64,000 nt of DNA from Burkholderiales bacterium (GCA_021299735.1 JAJTEM010000001.1:62001-126000); one strand, 5' to 3'; positions 45,587 through 54,888 are shown, counted from the first letter of the stretch. The notes: generated by a model from the sequence alone, not told the origin. Numbers and translations are program-made.

Positions 45587-46012
45587 ATGAAAAACAGCAA
45601 CTTGCGTTTTGCATTGGCAAGCGGCCTTGCGGGCTTGGTATTTGGTTGGGGGTTGATTGTTTCAGGTATGGCCAACCCAGCCAAGGTGATCGGCTTTCTT
45701 GATCTTTCCATGCCTTGGGACCCTTCGCTGATGTTCGTGATGGGTGGCGCTATTGCACTGGGCTTGCCCGGATTTATGCTGGCCAAACGCTTTAAAACCA
45801 GCTTGATGGGCATGCCCATGAACTTACCCACCAGCACCCAAATTGACAAAAAACTGCTGCTGGGGGCGGTTCTGTTTGGTGCGGGATGGGGTATTGGTGG
45901 CTTTTGCCCCGGCCCTGCTGTGGTGGCAGCGGCCAGTATGGCAAGCGATGGGCTGGTTTTTGTTGCTGCCATGTTGGTAGGCATGTTTGCGTTTTCAGTA
46001 CGCGCCAAGTAA
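45587..46012 (+). CDS. YeeE/YedE-family transporter subunit, second half
   Basis: 141 residues from ATG 45587 (SD AAAGGAAG). Starts with a membrane helix containing G-L-V-F-G-W-G-L-I-V-S-G-M and has G-W-G-I-G-G-F-C-P-G-P-A (about 109-120), the matching Cys signature of the PmpB-like half. The 3' end overlaps the stop region of the convergent hybrid kinase. Substrate probably sulfide, persulfide or thiosulfate; inference from family. Confidence 0.87.
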   Translation: MKNSNLRFALASGLAGLVFGWGLIVSGMANPAKVIGFLDLSMPWDPSLMFVMGGAIALGLPGFMLAKRFKTSLMGMPMNLPTSTQIDKKLLLGAVLFGAGWGIGGFCPGPAVVAAASMASDGLVFVAAMLVGMFAFSVRAK

Positions 46013-48220
46013 TTGCCGGGCCAACACTTGCCGCAGTTTGGGTACATCTACAGGTTTGCTTAAAAACCCGTTCATGCCTGCTTGCATGCAGGCCTTCTCG
46101 TCTTCCTGAAGCGCACCTGCTGTTAAAGCCACAATCGGTAACTGACCAGCCGGGCCAGGCAACTGACGAATAGCAATGGCGGCATCAATGCCGTTCATCA
46201 CCGGCATGTGAATGTCCATCAACACCAAATCAATGGTTGAATCTGTACGCACCGCATCAATAGCCATTTGTCCGTCATCGACCAGCGAGACCTCTGCCTG
46301 CATTTTCGATAGCAGGGCTTTGATCATGTGTTGGTTTAATTTATTGTCCTCAACCACCAGTATTTTTTTACCCTGAAGTGACACTGCTTCTGGGGGCAAA
46401 GGTGCTGCGGTGTTACCTGTTTGGGCAAACACGGCTTGAACCCGCAAGGTGAAGCCAAACACGCTGCCAGCCTGCGGCACAGAGGCTACAAACAGCTCGC
46501 CGTCCATTAGCTCAGTCAAACGTTTGCAAATGGCCAAGCCCAAGCCACTGCCACCGAACCGCCGTGTGGCGGTGTTATCTGCCTGTTCGAACGGGCGCGT
46601 CAACCGCTCAAATTCACCGACATCAAAGCCGATACCCTGGTCATGCACCTCGGTTCGAATCACCGCCTCTTGCGTATCCAGCCTGTCTGGCTGCACTTTG
46701 ACCAGCACAACTCCGCGGTCAGAAAACTTGATCGCATTGTTCAACAGGTTCGACAGCACCTGGCCGTAACGTGCAGGGTCACCCTTCACCACCCGGGGTG
46801 TCATGGCGTCGATTTCAAGCACAAGGTCCAAACCCTTGTGCTGTGCTTTGGCGGTGAACAGGCGAAGGGTTCTACGCACTCTCTCATGCAAATCGAATTC
46901 AACGCTCTCGATCTTGATCGAGCCTGCTTCAATTTGCGAAAAACTGAGCACATCTTCGACCATGGCCAATAATTGTTCAGAGGCCTCTTGAACCTGCTTC
47001 ACATACTCCCTGGACTGTGGGTCTCTCAGCTGTTCGCTCAGCAAAGTATTAAAACCAAGAATTGCATTGAGCGGTGTTCGTATCTCATGGCTCATATTGG
47101 CCAAAAACTGACTTTTCAGCCTGCTGGCGCTTTCACGTCTGCGTTGTTGAACCAAAGAATAAATGGTTAAAAACAGCATCAAATCGATTGCACCGCCAGC
47201 GATTAAAATAAGGGTGGGCAGTGTGCTGTGAACATCTTGGTCAAAATCGGGAGTGCTTTCAAAACGGGCAGTCCAGTTTCGCCCAGACAGTTCAACTGGC
47301 ACTGTCACTGCGTGGGTGTGGTCAAACCATTTCGATTTCGGTGGATTAAAAACACCAAGGGCGGAGTCATAAATCAGCGACTCCGGTGCCATGCTTTGAG
47401 TGTCATAAAGTTGAAAATGCAAGGGTATTTTTTCATTGCCCAACACGTTTTGCATCAAATCCGAGGCAAAAAAAGGGCTGTATACAAAGCCACGAATGGC
47501 CTGTCGGCGTGCATTAACAGAACTTAAATCCATGCCCTTGGTGTACACAGGCAGGTACATGAGAAAACCTGTAGCCTGGTTGTTGTTATCGCCCTGCTTT
47601 AACTGTACCAAACCCGATACGGTGGGCTCGCCAGTGTCCATTGCATGGTTCATCGCCTCGCGGCGAACCGGCTCGGAATACATGTCGTAACCAAAGGCAC
47701 GCTGGTTGCGTTCATCAAAAGGCTCAATCAATGTGATCGGAAAATACACCTCGCGCTGGCCAGCAGGGGTTACCGCGTAATTGGGAAAACCCTCTGCGCG
47801 CACACGGTTTTGATATTCCTGCAAACCTTCAGAATCTACGCGCTCGGCGAAAGCAAAACCTTGTACGCCAGGTAATTCGCTTTGCAGGTTGAGCCCTGCC
47901 ACATACACGCGCCAATGTTCCCGATTCACTGTGGTGTGCGCATCAAAAAAGGCAACTCCGCCTCGCAATATTTGCTGGTACTGGCCAATTCGGGTCTGAA
48001 TACGCTCTTGGGCGTCACGAACCTCAAATGAAAACCGGTCGTTGGCGCGTTTTTCTATGGCTTGGCTGGACAACAGCCAACCAAACGCGGTGATAACCAG
48101 AGAAAGCGCCAACACCAGCCATGCTGTGACCTCATTGTGAAACAGATCCGCAAAGTTTTTCGTATTGGCTTCGTTGTGCAGGCGACTCGGGTTTGACATA
48201 TTTGCTAACAGTTTAGCCAT
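45995..48220 (-). CDS. CHASE-domain hybrid histidine kinase with receiver
   Basis: 741 residues. TM1 at about 30-50, periplasmic CHASE domain (about 75-290, with F-F-D-A-H-T-T-V-N-R-E-H-W and P-G-V-Q-G-F-A-F-A-E-R), TM2 at about 330-350, HisKA with N-M-S-H-E-I-R-T-P-L-N-A-I-L-G, HATPase with G-S-G-L-G-L-A-I-C-K-R, and a C-terminal receiver with phosphoacceptor in L-V-L-M-D-I-H-M-P. No Hpt domain is present, so phosphotransfer must go to a separate protein. The ligand of the CHASE domain is unknown. Confidence 0.92.
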   Translation of the reverse strand: MAKLLANMSNPSRLHNEANTKNFADLFHNEVTAWLVLALSLVITAFGWLLSSQAIEKRANDRFSFEVRDAQERIQTRIGQYQQILRGGVAFFDAHTTVNREHWRVYVAGLNLQSELPGVQGFAFAERVDSEGLQEYQNRVRAEGFPNYAVTPAGQREVYFPITLIEPFDERNQRAFGYDMYSEPVRREAMNHAMDTGEPTVSGLVQLKQGDNNNQATGFLMYLPVYTKGMDLSSVNARRQAIRGFVYSPFFASDLMQNVLGNEKIPLHFQLYDTQSMAPESLIYDSALGVFNPPKSKWFDHTHAVTVPVELSGRNWTARFESTPDFDQDVHSTLPTLILIAGGAIDLMLFLTIYSLVQQRRRESASRLKSQFLANMSHEIRTPLNAILGFNTLLSEQLRDPQSREYVKQVQEASEQLLAMVEDVLSFSQIEAGSIKIESVEFDLHERVRRTLRLFTAKAQHKGLDLVLEIDAMTPRVVKGDPARYGQVLSNLLNNAIKFSDRGVVLVKVQPDRLDTQEAVIRTEVHDQGIGFDVGEFERLTRPFEQADNTATRRFGGSGLGLAICKRLTELMDGELFVASVPQAGSVFGFTLRVQAVFAQTGNTAAPLPPEAVSLQGKKILVVEDNKLNQHMIKALLSKMQAEVSLVDDGQMAIDAVRTDSTIDLVLMDIHMPVMNGIDAAIAIRQLPGPAGQLPIVALTAGALQEDEKACMQAGMNGFLSKPVDVPKLRQVLARQLLGAY

Positions 48221-48286
48221 TGGCGCTGGGTACGCATGCCACGCTGCATGCGGTTTTAGTATGCACGCAAAAACGGGCGGTCGTGA

Positions 48287-49291
48287 TCAAAAGTTAATCG
48301 TTTGCCATGCATCCAACACATGAAGGTTAACGCCATCACGCTCTGCAAACTTTTTTAACAATTCAAGCGATCTTGGAAAGTCGTCCAGCAACTTTGGCAT
48401 GGGTTTCAAGCCACGCAATTGCCCGTGATTGATTAACGGTTGGGTGAAGTCATCCCAGTGAATCAGGTAAACATGACGGGCACCGGTAGTCACCACCATT
48501 TCCTGCCAGTAACTCTGAATGTAAGCATCGCTTAACTTACCCAAGCCACCGGTGCCCAAAAATACATGCTTTACTTCAATGCCTTTGTTCTGACCGTCAA
48601 TGTAGCCCGCGCTGGGCTGTATCAGGGCAAATGGCCCTTTACCCAGGCTGGGGTGGGAAACCGCAAATGAATAGCTGATCCCCTCTTTGAACTGCAGGGC
48701 ATGAGCCGGAAGAAAAACCGGTTTGATATTAAACCCACCGGTGAACCCGGTGGGTGCGTGGGCAGACTGAATCAACTGAATATTGAATTCACCCAGCTTC
48801 ACCTGGCCGCCGCCCGGTACCACATCTATTTGAGTTGCGGGCAAATCTTGCCCTTTGGCAATTTGCATGGTCGATTCTGAACCCACCAACCGCGCACCAT
48901 ATTTTTTGGCAAGAAAGGGGGCATCCATGGCGTGGTCATAATGCGAGTGCGCCACCACAATACCGCTGAGTACGCTGGGCATGTTCAACCGTTTGAACAT
49001 TTCCGCAGCAACCGTACCAACCTGTGTTTCATTCACTGTGAGGCGGGTAAAAACAACTTTGGACAAAGGTTGACGTGAGAAAAACCCATCGACCAGCCAA
49101 GTGCTTTGCCCATCAGTCCAGGCCATGGAGGACGTTCCCAAAAACAGGGTTTTTACGCCGTTGGCAGGAGCAGGTTTCAAGGATTCAGGAAACTGAACAA
49201 CGGGATGAGATTTCAACAAAAAAAACAGTGCGCCCAAACCCAACAGGGCAAGCGAACAAACCGCGTACAAAGTAAAACGCACCATGCGCAT
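48287..49291 (-). CDS. Membrane-anchored MBL-fold hydrolase
   Basis: 334 residues from ATG 49291; the frame extends to 49315 but that lies in a terminator of the upstream gene. An N-terminal membrane segment (about 5-25, F-T-L-Y-A-V-C-S-L-A-L-L-G) places the enzyme outside the cytoplasm. The metal site is V-V-A-H-S-H-Y-D-H-A-M-D (about 123-134), with a later H-W-D-D-F. UlaG-type without lactam specificity. Substrate unknown. Confidence 0.8.
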   Translation of the reverse strand: MRMVRFTLYAVCSLALLGLGALFFLLKSHPVVQFPESLKPAPANGVKTLFLGTSSMAWTDGQSTWLVDGFFSRQPLSKVVFTRLTVNETQVGTVAAEMFKRLNMPSVLSGIVVAHSHYDHAMDAPFLAKKYGARLVGSESTMQIAKGQDLPATQIDVVPGGGQVKLGEFNIQLIQSAHAPTGFTGGFNIKPVFLPAHALQFKEGISYSFAVSHPSLGKGPFALIQPSAGYIDGQNKGIEVKHVFLGTGGLGKLSDAYIQSYWQEMVVTTGARHVYLIHWDDFTQPLINHGQLRGLKPMPKLLDDFPRSLELLKKFAERDGVNLHVLDAWQTINF

Positions 49292-49306
49292 GGAATACCC
49301 CAACAA

Positions 49307-49334
49307 AAAAGCCACCCTGCCTTGGGTGGCTTTT
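49307..49334 (-). terminator. Rho-independent terminator after the P460-type gene
   Basis: A perfect stem AAAAGCCACCC/GGGTGGCTTTT with a 6-base loop. Read leftward it ends in a T-run (CAACAAAAAA on the plus strand), suited to ending transcription of the gene at 49390-49971 before the MBL-fold gene. Confidence 0.8.
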
Positions 49335-49389
49335 ATTGTACGAAATCAGCCGTTGACTTACTGGCTTACCGATTTTCTTACTTGGTAAC

Positions 49390-49971
49390 TTATTTGGTAA
49401 CTAAAGCAGCCAAGTGGGCTTCTTCAACAGACATGGCTACCTTGCCAGCATGACCGTCCAAAATCTGGGCGCTCTTGCGTGTATCAAAGTATTTGTCGTA
49501 GTGGAAAATGTAGTCCTTGTCGGCCAAAGGCAAGTGGCAACCACGGCAAGTGGCGTAGTCGGCTTTGGCGGGCTGGCCATTGGGCTCGAATGCCGCATAA
49601 ACCCAGTCACCTGTCTTCATGCCTTCGGGTGCAGTGCTGCCCCAGTTGTTGCCCTTATACATCACAAACACTTTTTCCAAGCCTGCCTTGGTCATTTTGT
49701 CGCCAGTTTTAGTGGCTTTGTAAATTTCCATCACGCTAACGGTGCCATTGGCAAAGGCTTCGCCTTTTTTGGCAGCAGCGCCAGTGGGGTTGATGTAAAT
49801 GTCACGAATGTGACCAGTGGGCTTTTCGATTCCGGCCAAGAATACAGGCCAGGATTTGTAATCGGTTGGCTGGGCCAGTTCACCGTCTTTTGGGGCTGGG
49901 CCGAACATACCACCAGCGGCACAACCTGCCAGAACAACAGCTGCAGAAGCAGCGAGCATCATTTTCTTCAT
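49390..49971 (-). CDS. Cytochrome P460-family lipoprotein
   Basis: 193 residues from ATG 49971 (SD GGGG 7 bases upstream). Lipoprotein signal with V-L-A-G-C (lipid Cys18). Haem c-binding C-R-G-C-H (about 147-151) follows D-W-V-Y-A-A-F-E-P-N-G-Q, a spacing typical of the cytochrome P460 domain, in which a Lys (several Lys lie at 95-110) may cross-link the haem. Periplasmic, outer- or inner-membrane-tethered redox protein; P460 enzymes oxidise hydroxylamine or handle NO. Without knowledge of the cross-linking Lys it could equally be a cytochrome c'-beta. Confidence 0.78.
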   Translation of the reverse strand: MKKMMLAASAAVVLAGCAAGGMFGPAPKDGELAQPTDYKSWPVFLAGIEKPTGHIRDIYINPTGAAAKKGEAFANGTVSVMEIYKATKTGDKMTKAGLEKVFVMYKGNNWGSTAPEGMKTGDWVYAAFEPNGQPAKADYATCRGCHLPLADKDYIFHYDKYFDTRKSAQILDGHAGKVAMSVEEAHLAALVTK

Positions 49972-50131
49972 TTTTTTCCCCTTTTTTATTTGTGCAACAG
50001 TTGTTACCAAGCTAAACATAGCGCTAAGCCTTATTCTGCGCAACTGTTGAGTCAACTCAAAGACAGATGCAAGGGTTTACCCTAATACAAGCATCTTCGG
50101 TTCAAGAATGAATTTCCAGAATTCAGGCAAC

Positions 50132-50158
50132 GTGTGACAAATTTAAGAATCGTCACAC
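50132..50158. promoter_or_regulatory. Inverted repeat upstream of the phosphatase genes
   Basis: GTGTGAC (50132-50138) and GTCACAC (50152-50158) form a perfect dyad with a 13-base spacer, 67 bp before the PhoX-like start. A TGAATT-N5-AATTCA dyad is next to it upstream. Not a recognisable Pho box, which is a direct repeat. Confidence 0.35.
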
Positions 50159-50224
50159 TGAATGCCACCTCGAAAACCAAAAATCAGTTTGGCGGGTATC
50201 ACTGCCTGATGTTGTTCTATCTGG

Positions 50225-51625
50225 ATGCCCGCCATGTCGTATCTAACCGCCTCGCTCCCCAGCACTCGCAGACGCAATCTGCTGAAAACTTTTCTCTATG
50301 GCGCCAGTGCAAGTGCGTTGCCTTGGATGACAGGGTGTGGGGGTTCAGACAATCCATTGGGTTCAACTGGTGGCCGCGTGGGTGCCTCTGAAACCAACCG
50401 GTTTGGCGGCACCGCACTCAGCAACCAACAATTTCGCTTTCGCAATATTGGTCCCTTGGGTGAGCCAGACGCCAATGGCGTGCGCACCGCTGCCGGTTTT
50501 TCAACCCGCGTAGTCGCGATCAGCAACCTGCCGCCAGCACCGGGCGCTACACCGTGGCATATTTTCAACGACGGCGGTGGCGTTGTGCCCCGTGAAGACG
50601 GTGGCTGGATTTATTGCTCCAACAGCGAGGTACCCGGCGTCGGCACACTGGGTTTTCAGGTTCCTCAATTGGCCCCCCTAACCAATCCAATCGAAAGTTT
50701 TGTTCCTGGCCTGGGTGGCGCAAGTGCACTGGTCTTTGGGCCAGATGGCACGATTGAGGACAGTTACCGAATACTGCAAAACACCACATTCAACTGCGCA
50801 GGCGTAATTACGCCCTGGAAAACCTGGCTAAGTTGCGAAGAAATTCCAACTGGCTTGGTGTGGGAATGCGACCCCTTCGGCATTCAAGCTGCACGCCCGC
50901 TTCCCGCACTGGGCATGTTCAGCCACGAAGCCGTGGCCATCGACAGTGAGCGCCGTGTGTTTTACATGACCGAAGACATGCCCGATGGCCGCTTTTACCG
51001 CTGGGTGCCCACCACTGGTGACTGGCCAGCCGGTGCCGCGCGCGCCAACATGAATCAGGGGCTGCTGCAAGTGCTAAAAGTAGAGGGCGATATAGCCAAC
51101 GCGCTCAATGGCCCCGTGCGCTACAGCTGGGTGAATGCGGCCAACCCCAATGCACCCCAAACGGAAAACCGCCTGCCAGAAACGGCTGTGTTTGATGGTG
51201 GTGAAGGCGTTTGGTATCAGAACGACCGCGTTTTTTTCGCCACCAAAGGCGATGACCGCCTGTGGATGTTGAACACAACTGCACAAACCATTGAAGTGGT
51301 GTACGACATGGCCACCGCCACAGCACCCAACAACATTCTTTCCGGTGTGGACAACATCACCATGACGCCATTTGGCGAAGTGTTGGTCGCCGAGGACGGC
51401 GGTGACATGCAGGTGGTGGTGGTATATCCCGACGGTGTGCTTGTGCCCCCGCTGCAAATTGTGGGGCAAGATCAATCCGAAATTGCGGGTATTGCATTTA
51501 GCCCAAATGGCAAACGCATGTACTTCACCAGTGATCGGGGAGGCCCCAACCTTCAAGGCGGTTTTGGCCTTGGTTTGGGCATGCTGTATGAACTGATCAT
51601 CCCCGATAGCCTTCCTAACGCTTAA
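50225..51625 (+). CDS. PhoX-like (DUF839) Tat-exported phosphatase
   Basis: 466 residues. Twin-arginine signal (R-R-R-N-L-L-K-T-F, about 16-24) ending at a lipobox-like M-T-G-C-G. The DUF839/PhoX landmarks follow: P-W-K-T-W-L-S-C-E-E, M-F-S-H-E-A-V-A-I-D, V-F-Y-M-T-E-D-M-P-D-G-R-F-Y-R and a late G-E-V-L-V-A-E-D-G-G. PhoX enzymes are Ca/Fe-dependent phosphomonoesterases folded in the cytoplasm and exported. An alternative start at 50234 fits the signal equally well. Followed 32 bp later by phoD. Confidence 0.85.
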   Translation: MPAMSYLTASLPSTRRRNLLKTFLYGASASALPWMTGCGGSDNPLGSTGGRVGASETNRFGGTALSNQQFRFRNIGPLGEPDANGVRTAAGFSTRVVAISNLPPAPGATPWHIFNDGGGVVPREDGGWIYCSNSEVPGVGTLGFQVPQLAPLTNPIESFVPGLGGASALVFGPDGTIEDSYRILQNTTFNCAGVITPWKTWLSCEEIPTGLVWECDPFGIQAARPLPALGMFSHEAVAIDSERRVFYMTEDMPDGRFYRWVPTTGDWPAGAARANMNQGLLQVLKVEGDIANALNGPVRYSWVNAANPNAPQTENRLPETAVFDGGEGVWYQNDRVFFATKGDDRLWMLNTTAQTIEVVYDMATATAPNNILSGVDNITMTPFGEVLVAEDGGDMQVVVVYPDGVLVPPLQIVGQDQSEIAGIAFSPNGKRMYFTSDRGGPNLQGGFGLGLGMLYELIIPDSLPNA

Positions 51626-51657
51626 CAAGCATATTCAAACAACTCAGGAACACCACC

Positions 51658-53409
51658 ATGTCAGGTCCACGTCGCAAACGCAGTCGAATTCAAAAACGCC
51701 CGGGCATTACCCGCCGCTCATTTCTGAAAGGCTTGGGGCTAGGCACTGCCAGCGTTGGTGGATTAAGCCTGCTACAAGGTTGCGGCAGCGATGGCAACAG
51801 CAACCTTGAAAACAGCCGCACTTCACCGAACGAAGTAACCCCCACACAGAATGTGCAGTTTTTGCACAGCGTGGCCAGTGGCGACCCTGCTTTTGACAGC
51901 GTGGTGTTGTGGACCCGAATTACGCCCGAGAATACGCCTGTCAACACCAACCGCACCATTGCAGGCCGTGTGGACGTATTCAAAGACGAAGCGCTAACCA
52001 TGTTTGTTAAATCCATGGACTTTCAAACCAATGCGGCGCAAGACTTCACTGTGAAACTAATTTGCAGTGGCCTTGAACAAGACACGGTGTACTTCTACCA
52101 ATTCCGCAGCAACGGCAAAACCAGCCCTGTGGGCCGTACTCGAACTACTCCTGCTGCTGGCAACAAGCGGCCGCTGAACTTTGGTGTAGTGAGCTGCTCC
52201 AGCCTGGCCCATGGTTTTTTCAATGCCTATGCCAAGTTGGCTGAGCGTGACGACATCGATGCGATTATTCACCTTGGCGACTACATTTACGAATATGGCA
52301 ATGGCCAGTACGGCAATGTGCGCGAGTATGAACCTGCCACTGAAATCATCACGCTTTCCGACTACCGCACCCGCCACGCCCAATACAAACGCGACGAAGA
52401 CCTGCAAAAGTTGCACCAGCGCTTCCCGTTCATCACGATTTGGGACGACCATGAATCCACGAACAACTCCTACCGCGATGGCGCTGAAAACCACACCGAA
52501 GGCGCGGAAGGTGTATGGGAAGAACGCAAAGGGTTTGCCCAGCGCGCTTACGATGAATGGATGCCGATTCGCCTTCCCGAGCCAGGCAACCGCGCCAAAA
52601 TTTTCCGCCGTGTGCAATTTGGCGACATGGTTGATTTGTTCTTGCTCGACACACGCCTGTTCGACCGCGACATTGAGGCTGCCACCCCGGTGAACCCCAC
52701 CGATGGCGTGGCCAGCCAGCCTGACCGCACCATGATTGGTGAAGAGCAATACAACTTCTTGATTAACGGCATGCGTGCATCGCAAGCCCAGTGGAAGCTG
52801 ATTGGCAACCAGGTTGTATTTCACCAGTGGATCATCAAACCCGGTGTGAACAACCCCGCACCTGCACAACTTGGTGAACTGTTGGCACCCTCGGGCCTGA
52901 ACGGTGATTCATGGGACGGCTACAGTGCCGAACGCCAGCGCATTATCAACGCCCTTCGGGGTGACGATGGCGGAAAACCCATCAACAACGTGGTGATTTT
53001 GACTGGCGACGTACACACCGCTTGGGTAGCCGACATTACCGACAACCCCAACCAACCAATCGATGCAGCTGGTGGCTACAACCCAGTGACCGGGCAAGGC
53101 AGTGTGGCCACAGAATTCGTGGTTACCTCCGTGACATCGCCTGGCCTGGACCTGCCGAATCAGATTATTCAGGCTATTCGCCTGACCAGCCCACACATCA
53201 AACATGTGAACGTGACTGAACGCGGTTACAGCGTGCTGCGTGTGGCGGAGGATAAAACCACCTGCGAATACTGGGCAGTCAGCACAATTCTTGAGCGTGG
53301 TGGATCTGAAACCTTGTCGGCCACCTTTGAGGTGGCCAACGGTGCCAACCGTATTAGCCCTCAAGGAATTTACCCGGTGGACGTGGTCACAGGCCTGTTG
53401 GGCGTTTAA
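51658..53409 (+). CDS. phoD: Alkaline phosphatase D family phosphodiesterase/phosphatase
   Basis: 583 residues. Twin-arginine signal T-R-R-S-F-L-K-G-L-G-L-G with a Cys at L-L-Q-G-C-G. PhoD landmarks: H-S-V-A-S-G-D-P (about 63-70), V-S-C-S-S-L-A-H-G-F, L-G-D-Y-I-Y-E-Y, W-D-D-H-E-S-T-N-N-S-Y and L-T-G-D-V-H-T-A-W, which carry the Fe/Ca ligands. Extracytoplasmic release of phosphate from esters. Two exported phosphatases in tandem indicate phosphate scavenging. Confidence 0.92.
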   Translation: MSGPRRKRSRIQKRPGITRRSFLKGLGLGTASVGGLSLLQGCGSDGNSNLENSRTSPNEVTPTQNVQFLHSVASGDPAFDSVVLWTRITPENTPVNTNRTIAGRVDVFKDEALTMFVKSMDFQTNAAQDFTVKLICSGLEQDTVYFYQFRSNGKTSPVGRTRTTPAAGNKRPLNFGVVSCSSLAHGFFNAYAKLAERDDIDAIIHLGDYIYEYGNGQYGNVREYEPATEIITLSDYRTRHAQYKRDEDLQKLHQRFPFITIWDDHESTNNSYRDGAENHTEGAEGVWEERKGFAQRAYDEWMPIRLPEPGNRAKIFRRVQFGDMVDLFLLDTRLFDRDIEAATPVNPTDGVASQPDRTMIGEEQYNFLINGMRASQAQWKLIGNQVVFHQWIIKPGVNNPAPAQLGELLAPSGLNGDSWDGYSAERQRIINALRGDDGGKPINNVVILTGDVHTAWVADITDNPNQPIDAAGGYNPVTGQGSVATEFVVTSVTSPGLDLPNQIIQAIRLTSPHIKHVNVTERGYSVLRVAEDKTTCEYWAVSTILERGGSETLSATFEVANGANRISPQGIYPVDVVTGLLGV

Positions 53410-53429
53410 GGGTTTCTGGGGTAATATCC

Positions 53430-53451
53430 GGGCTGTTTGATTAAACAGCCC
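53430..53451. promoter_or_regulatory. Hairpin at the end of phoD and start of the acyltransferase
   Basis: GGGCTGTTT-GATT-AAACAGCCC, a perfect 9-bp stem with a 4-base loop and no following T-run. It covers the TTG that begins the acyltransferase frame, so it may reduce its translation or mark the phoD transcript end. Confidence 0.5.
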
Positions 53452-54390
53452 CCAACGCTTAAAAAGCCCCGGATCCCCAAAGTGCCCCTGTCCAAAATTC
53501 TTCCAGCCACCGCCATCGGTGTACTCACCGTCACCTTGATGGTCTTGTGCATTACCTTCTGGTTCATCATCATGTTCCCGTTCATCGTGCTGCGCCTGGT
53601 GCCGGTGTACAGGGTTCAACGTGTGGCATCCAACTGTTGCGTGCAAATTGCCACCTGGTGGGTAGGCTCAAACAAGCAACTTTACAAACTGCTGCAGGGC
53701 CAACAAGGGCAGGTTGAAATTCATGGCGAATTCAAACCGCACAGCAGTTACTTGGTCATCAGCAACCACACCGCATGGGCCGACATTGTGGTGTTGTTCG
53801 ATGTGCTACATGGCCATGCGCCTTTTGGCCGTTTTTTCCTGAAAAAAGAATTGATCTGGGTGCCGATTGTAGGTGTGGTGTGCTGGGCCATGGACTTTCC
53901 CTTCATGAAACGCCACAGCCGTGCTGCCATTGCACGCAACCCGGCGCTGGCCAGCCAGGACCTTGAAACCACCCGCAAAGCCTGCCAGGTTTACAAAGAA
54001 AGCCCCGTCACGGTGATCAACTTTCTAGAGGGTACCCGCTTTACTGCCGCCAAAAAAGCCAAAACCAAATCGCCTTATACCCACCTGTTGGGCCCGAAAT
54101 ACGGTGGCTTGTCTGCTTCACTGAACGCCATGGGCGAACAGTTTGAAGGCATGGTGAATGTAACCATTGCCTATGGCCCAAGCAAAGGCAACATCACCTG
54201 GAGCTGGCTGTGCGGCAAACAACCCACGATGCAAATTCACGTTGAAATTTTGCCCATTCCTGAGGACATGATTGCAGGCGACTTCCGCGGCAACCTTGAA
54301 TTCAAGAACCGCTTTAAAACCTGGATTGGCGACATTTGGACCATGAAAGACAAACGCCTTGCAGACCTGCGCCGCAAAGCAGGGCACTGA
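53437..54390 (+). CDS. 1-acyl-glycerol-3-phosphate acyltransferase-like membrane protein (YihG-type)
   Basis: 317 residues if started at TTG 53437; a GTG at 53482 avoids the hairpin and gives 302. One or two hydrophobic helices near residues 25-60 anchor it. The PlsC motif N-H-T-A-W-A-D (about 112-118, H-x4-D) and F-L-E-G-T-R-F-T (about 196-203) are intact. Such proteins acylate lysophosphatidic acid or other phospholipid acceptors at the inner membrane. Confidence 0.85.
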   Translation: MIKQPPTLKKPRIPKVPLSKILPATAIGVLTVTLMVLCITFWFIIMFPFIVLRLVPVYRVQRVASNCCVQIATWWVGSNKQLYKLLQGQQGQVEIHGEFKPHSSYLVISNHTAWADIVVLFDVLHGHAPFGRFFLKKELIWVPIVGVVCWAMDFPFMKRHSRAAIARNPALASQDLETTRKACQVYKESPVTVINFLEGTRFTAAKKAKTKSPYTHLLGPKYGGLSASLNAMGEQFEGMVNVTIAYGPSKGNITWSWLCGKQPTMQIHVEILPIPEDMIAGDFRGNLEFKNRFKTWIGDIWTMKDKRLADLRRKAGH

Positions 54391-54505
54391 TTACTGACCC
54401 CGAATCACAAGCAGCCATTGCCTAGAATCACCCGAACGCTTGGGCTGTCCTGTTGACAGGTTTGTTAAACTATTCGAATTGCAGTTTATCGAAGTGATTT
54501 CTCCA

Positions 54506-54859
54506 ATGCCTAGCCGCTGGCTTCAACACATGCTGATCGCGCTGGCCGTACTGGCCGCGCAATGGGCTGGTTTTGCCCACAGCATTGAACACCGGGAAGC
54601 ACTTCAAGCACAATCGCTGCAAGGCTACAGCCACGAGAACAATCACGATCAGGAACGCAGCGCCACCAGCGATTTACTGCATTCATGCCTTCTGTTCGAT
54701 GGTCTTGCCACGGCGCAAGCCGCCGTTTCAAACCCACCCACTGGCTGTGCTTCGCCACTGCTGGCCCAACTGGGCACACAAAGCAGTGCCGTTGCCGCAC
54801 CACGCAACACTCTGTTCGCGCAGCGTGTGCGCGTGCGCGACCCACCCCACTTTTCCTGA
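54506..54859 (+). CDS. Small His/Cys secreted leader-type protein upstream of a TonB receptor
   Basis: 117 residues from ATG 54506. Signal-like hydrophobic segment at about 8-24 (H-M-L-I-A-L-A-V-L-A-A-Q-W-A-G-F-A). The mature part has H25, H29, H43, H47, H59 and Cys61 (H-S-C-L-L-F-D), Cys81, and ends R-V-R-V-R-D-P-P-H-F-S. The His/Cys content, the L-F-D motif, the terminal R-x-P-P and the position before a TonB receptor recall DUF2946-type metal-sensing upstream ORFs such as the copper-responsive one reported in Bordetella. That it acts this way here is inference. A hairpin follows before the receptor gene. Confidence 0.6.
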   Translation: MPSRWLQHMLIALAVLAAQWAGFAHSIEHREALQAQSLQGYSHENNHDQERSATSDLLHSCLLFDGLATAQAAVSNPPTGCASPLLAQLGTQSSAVAAPRNTLFAQRVRVRDPPHFS

Positions 54860-54888
54860 AGCCAACCAATCCCGATTAATTTTTGTTG

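Noticed and set aside
50100..50224. Pho box before the phosphatase genes
   Set aside because: Only one TTGTCAC-like half was found; the second direct repeat is too poor to call.
52057..52869. Minus-strand ORF of 270 codons
   Set aside because: Antisense to phoD, which has all catalytic motifs.
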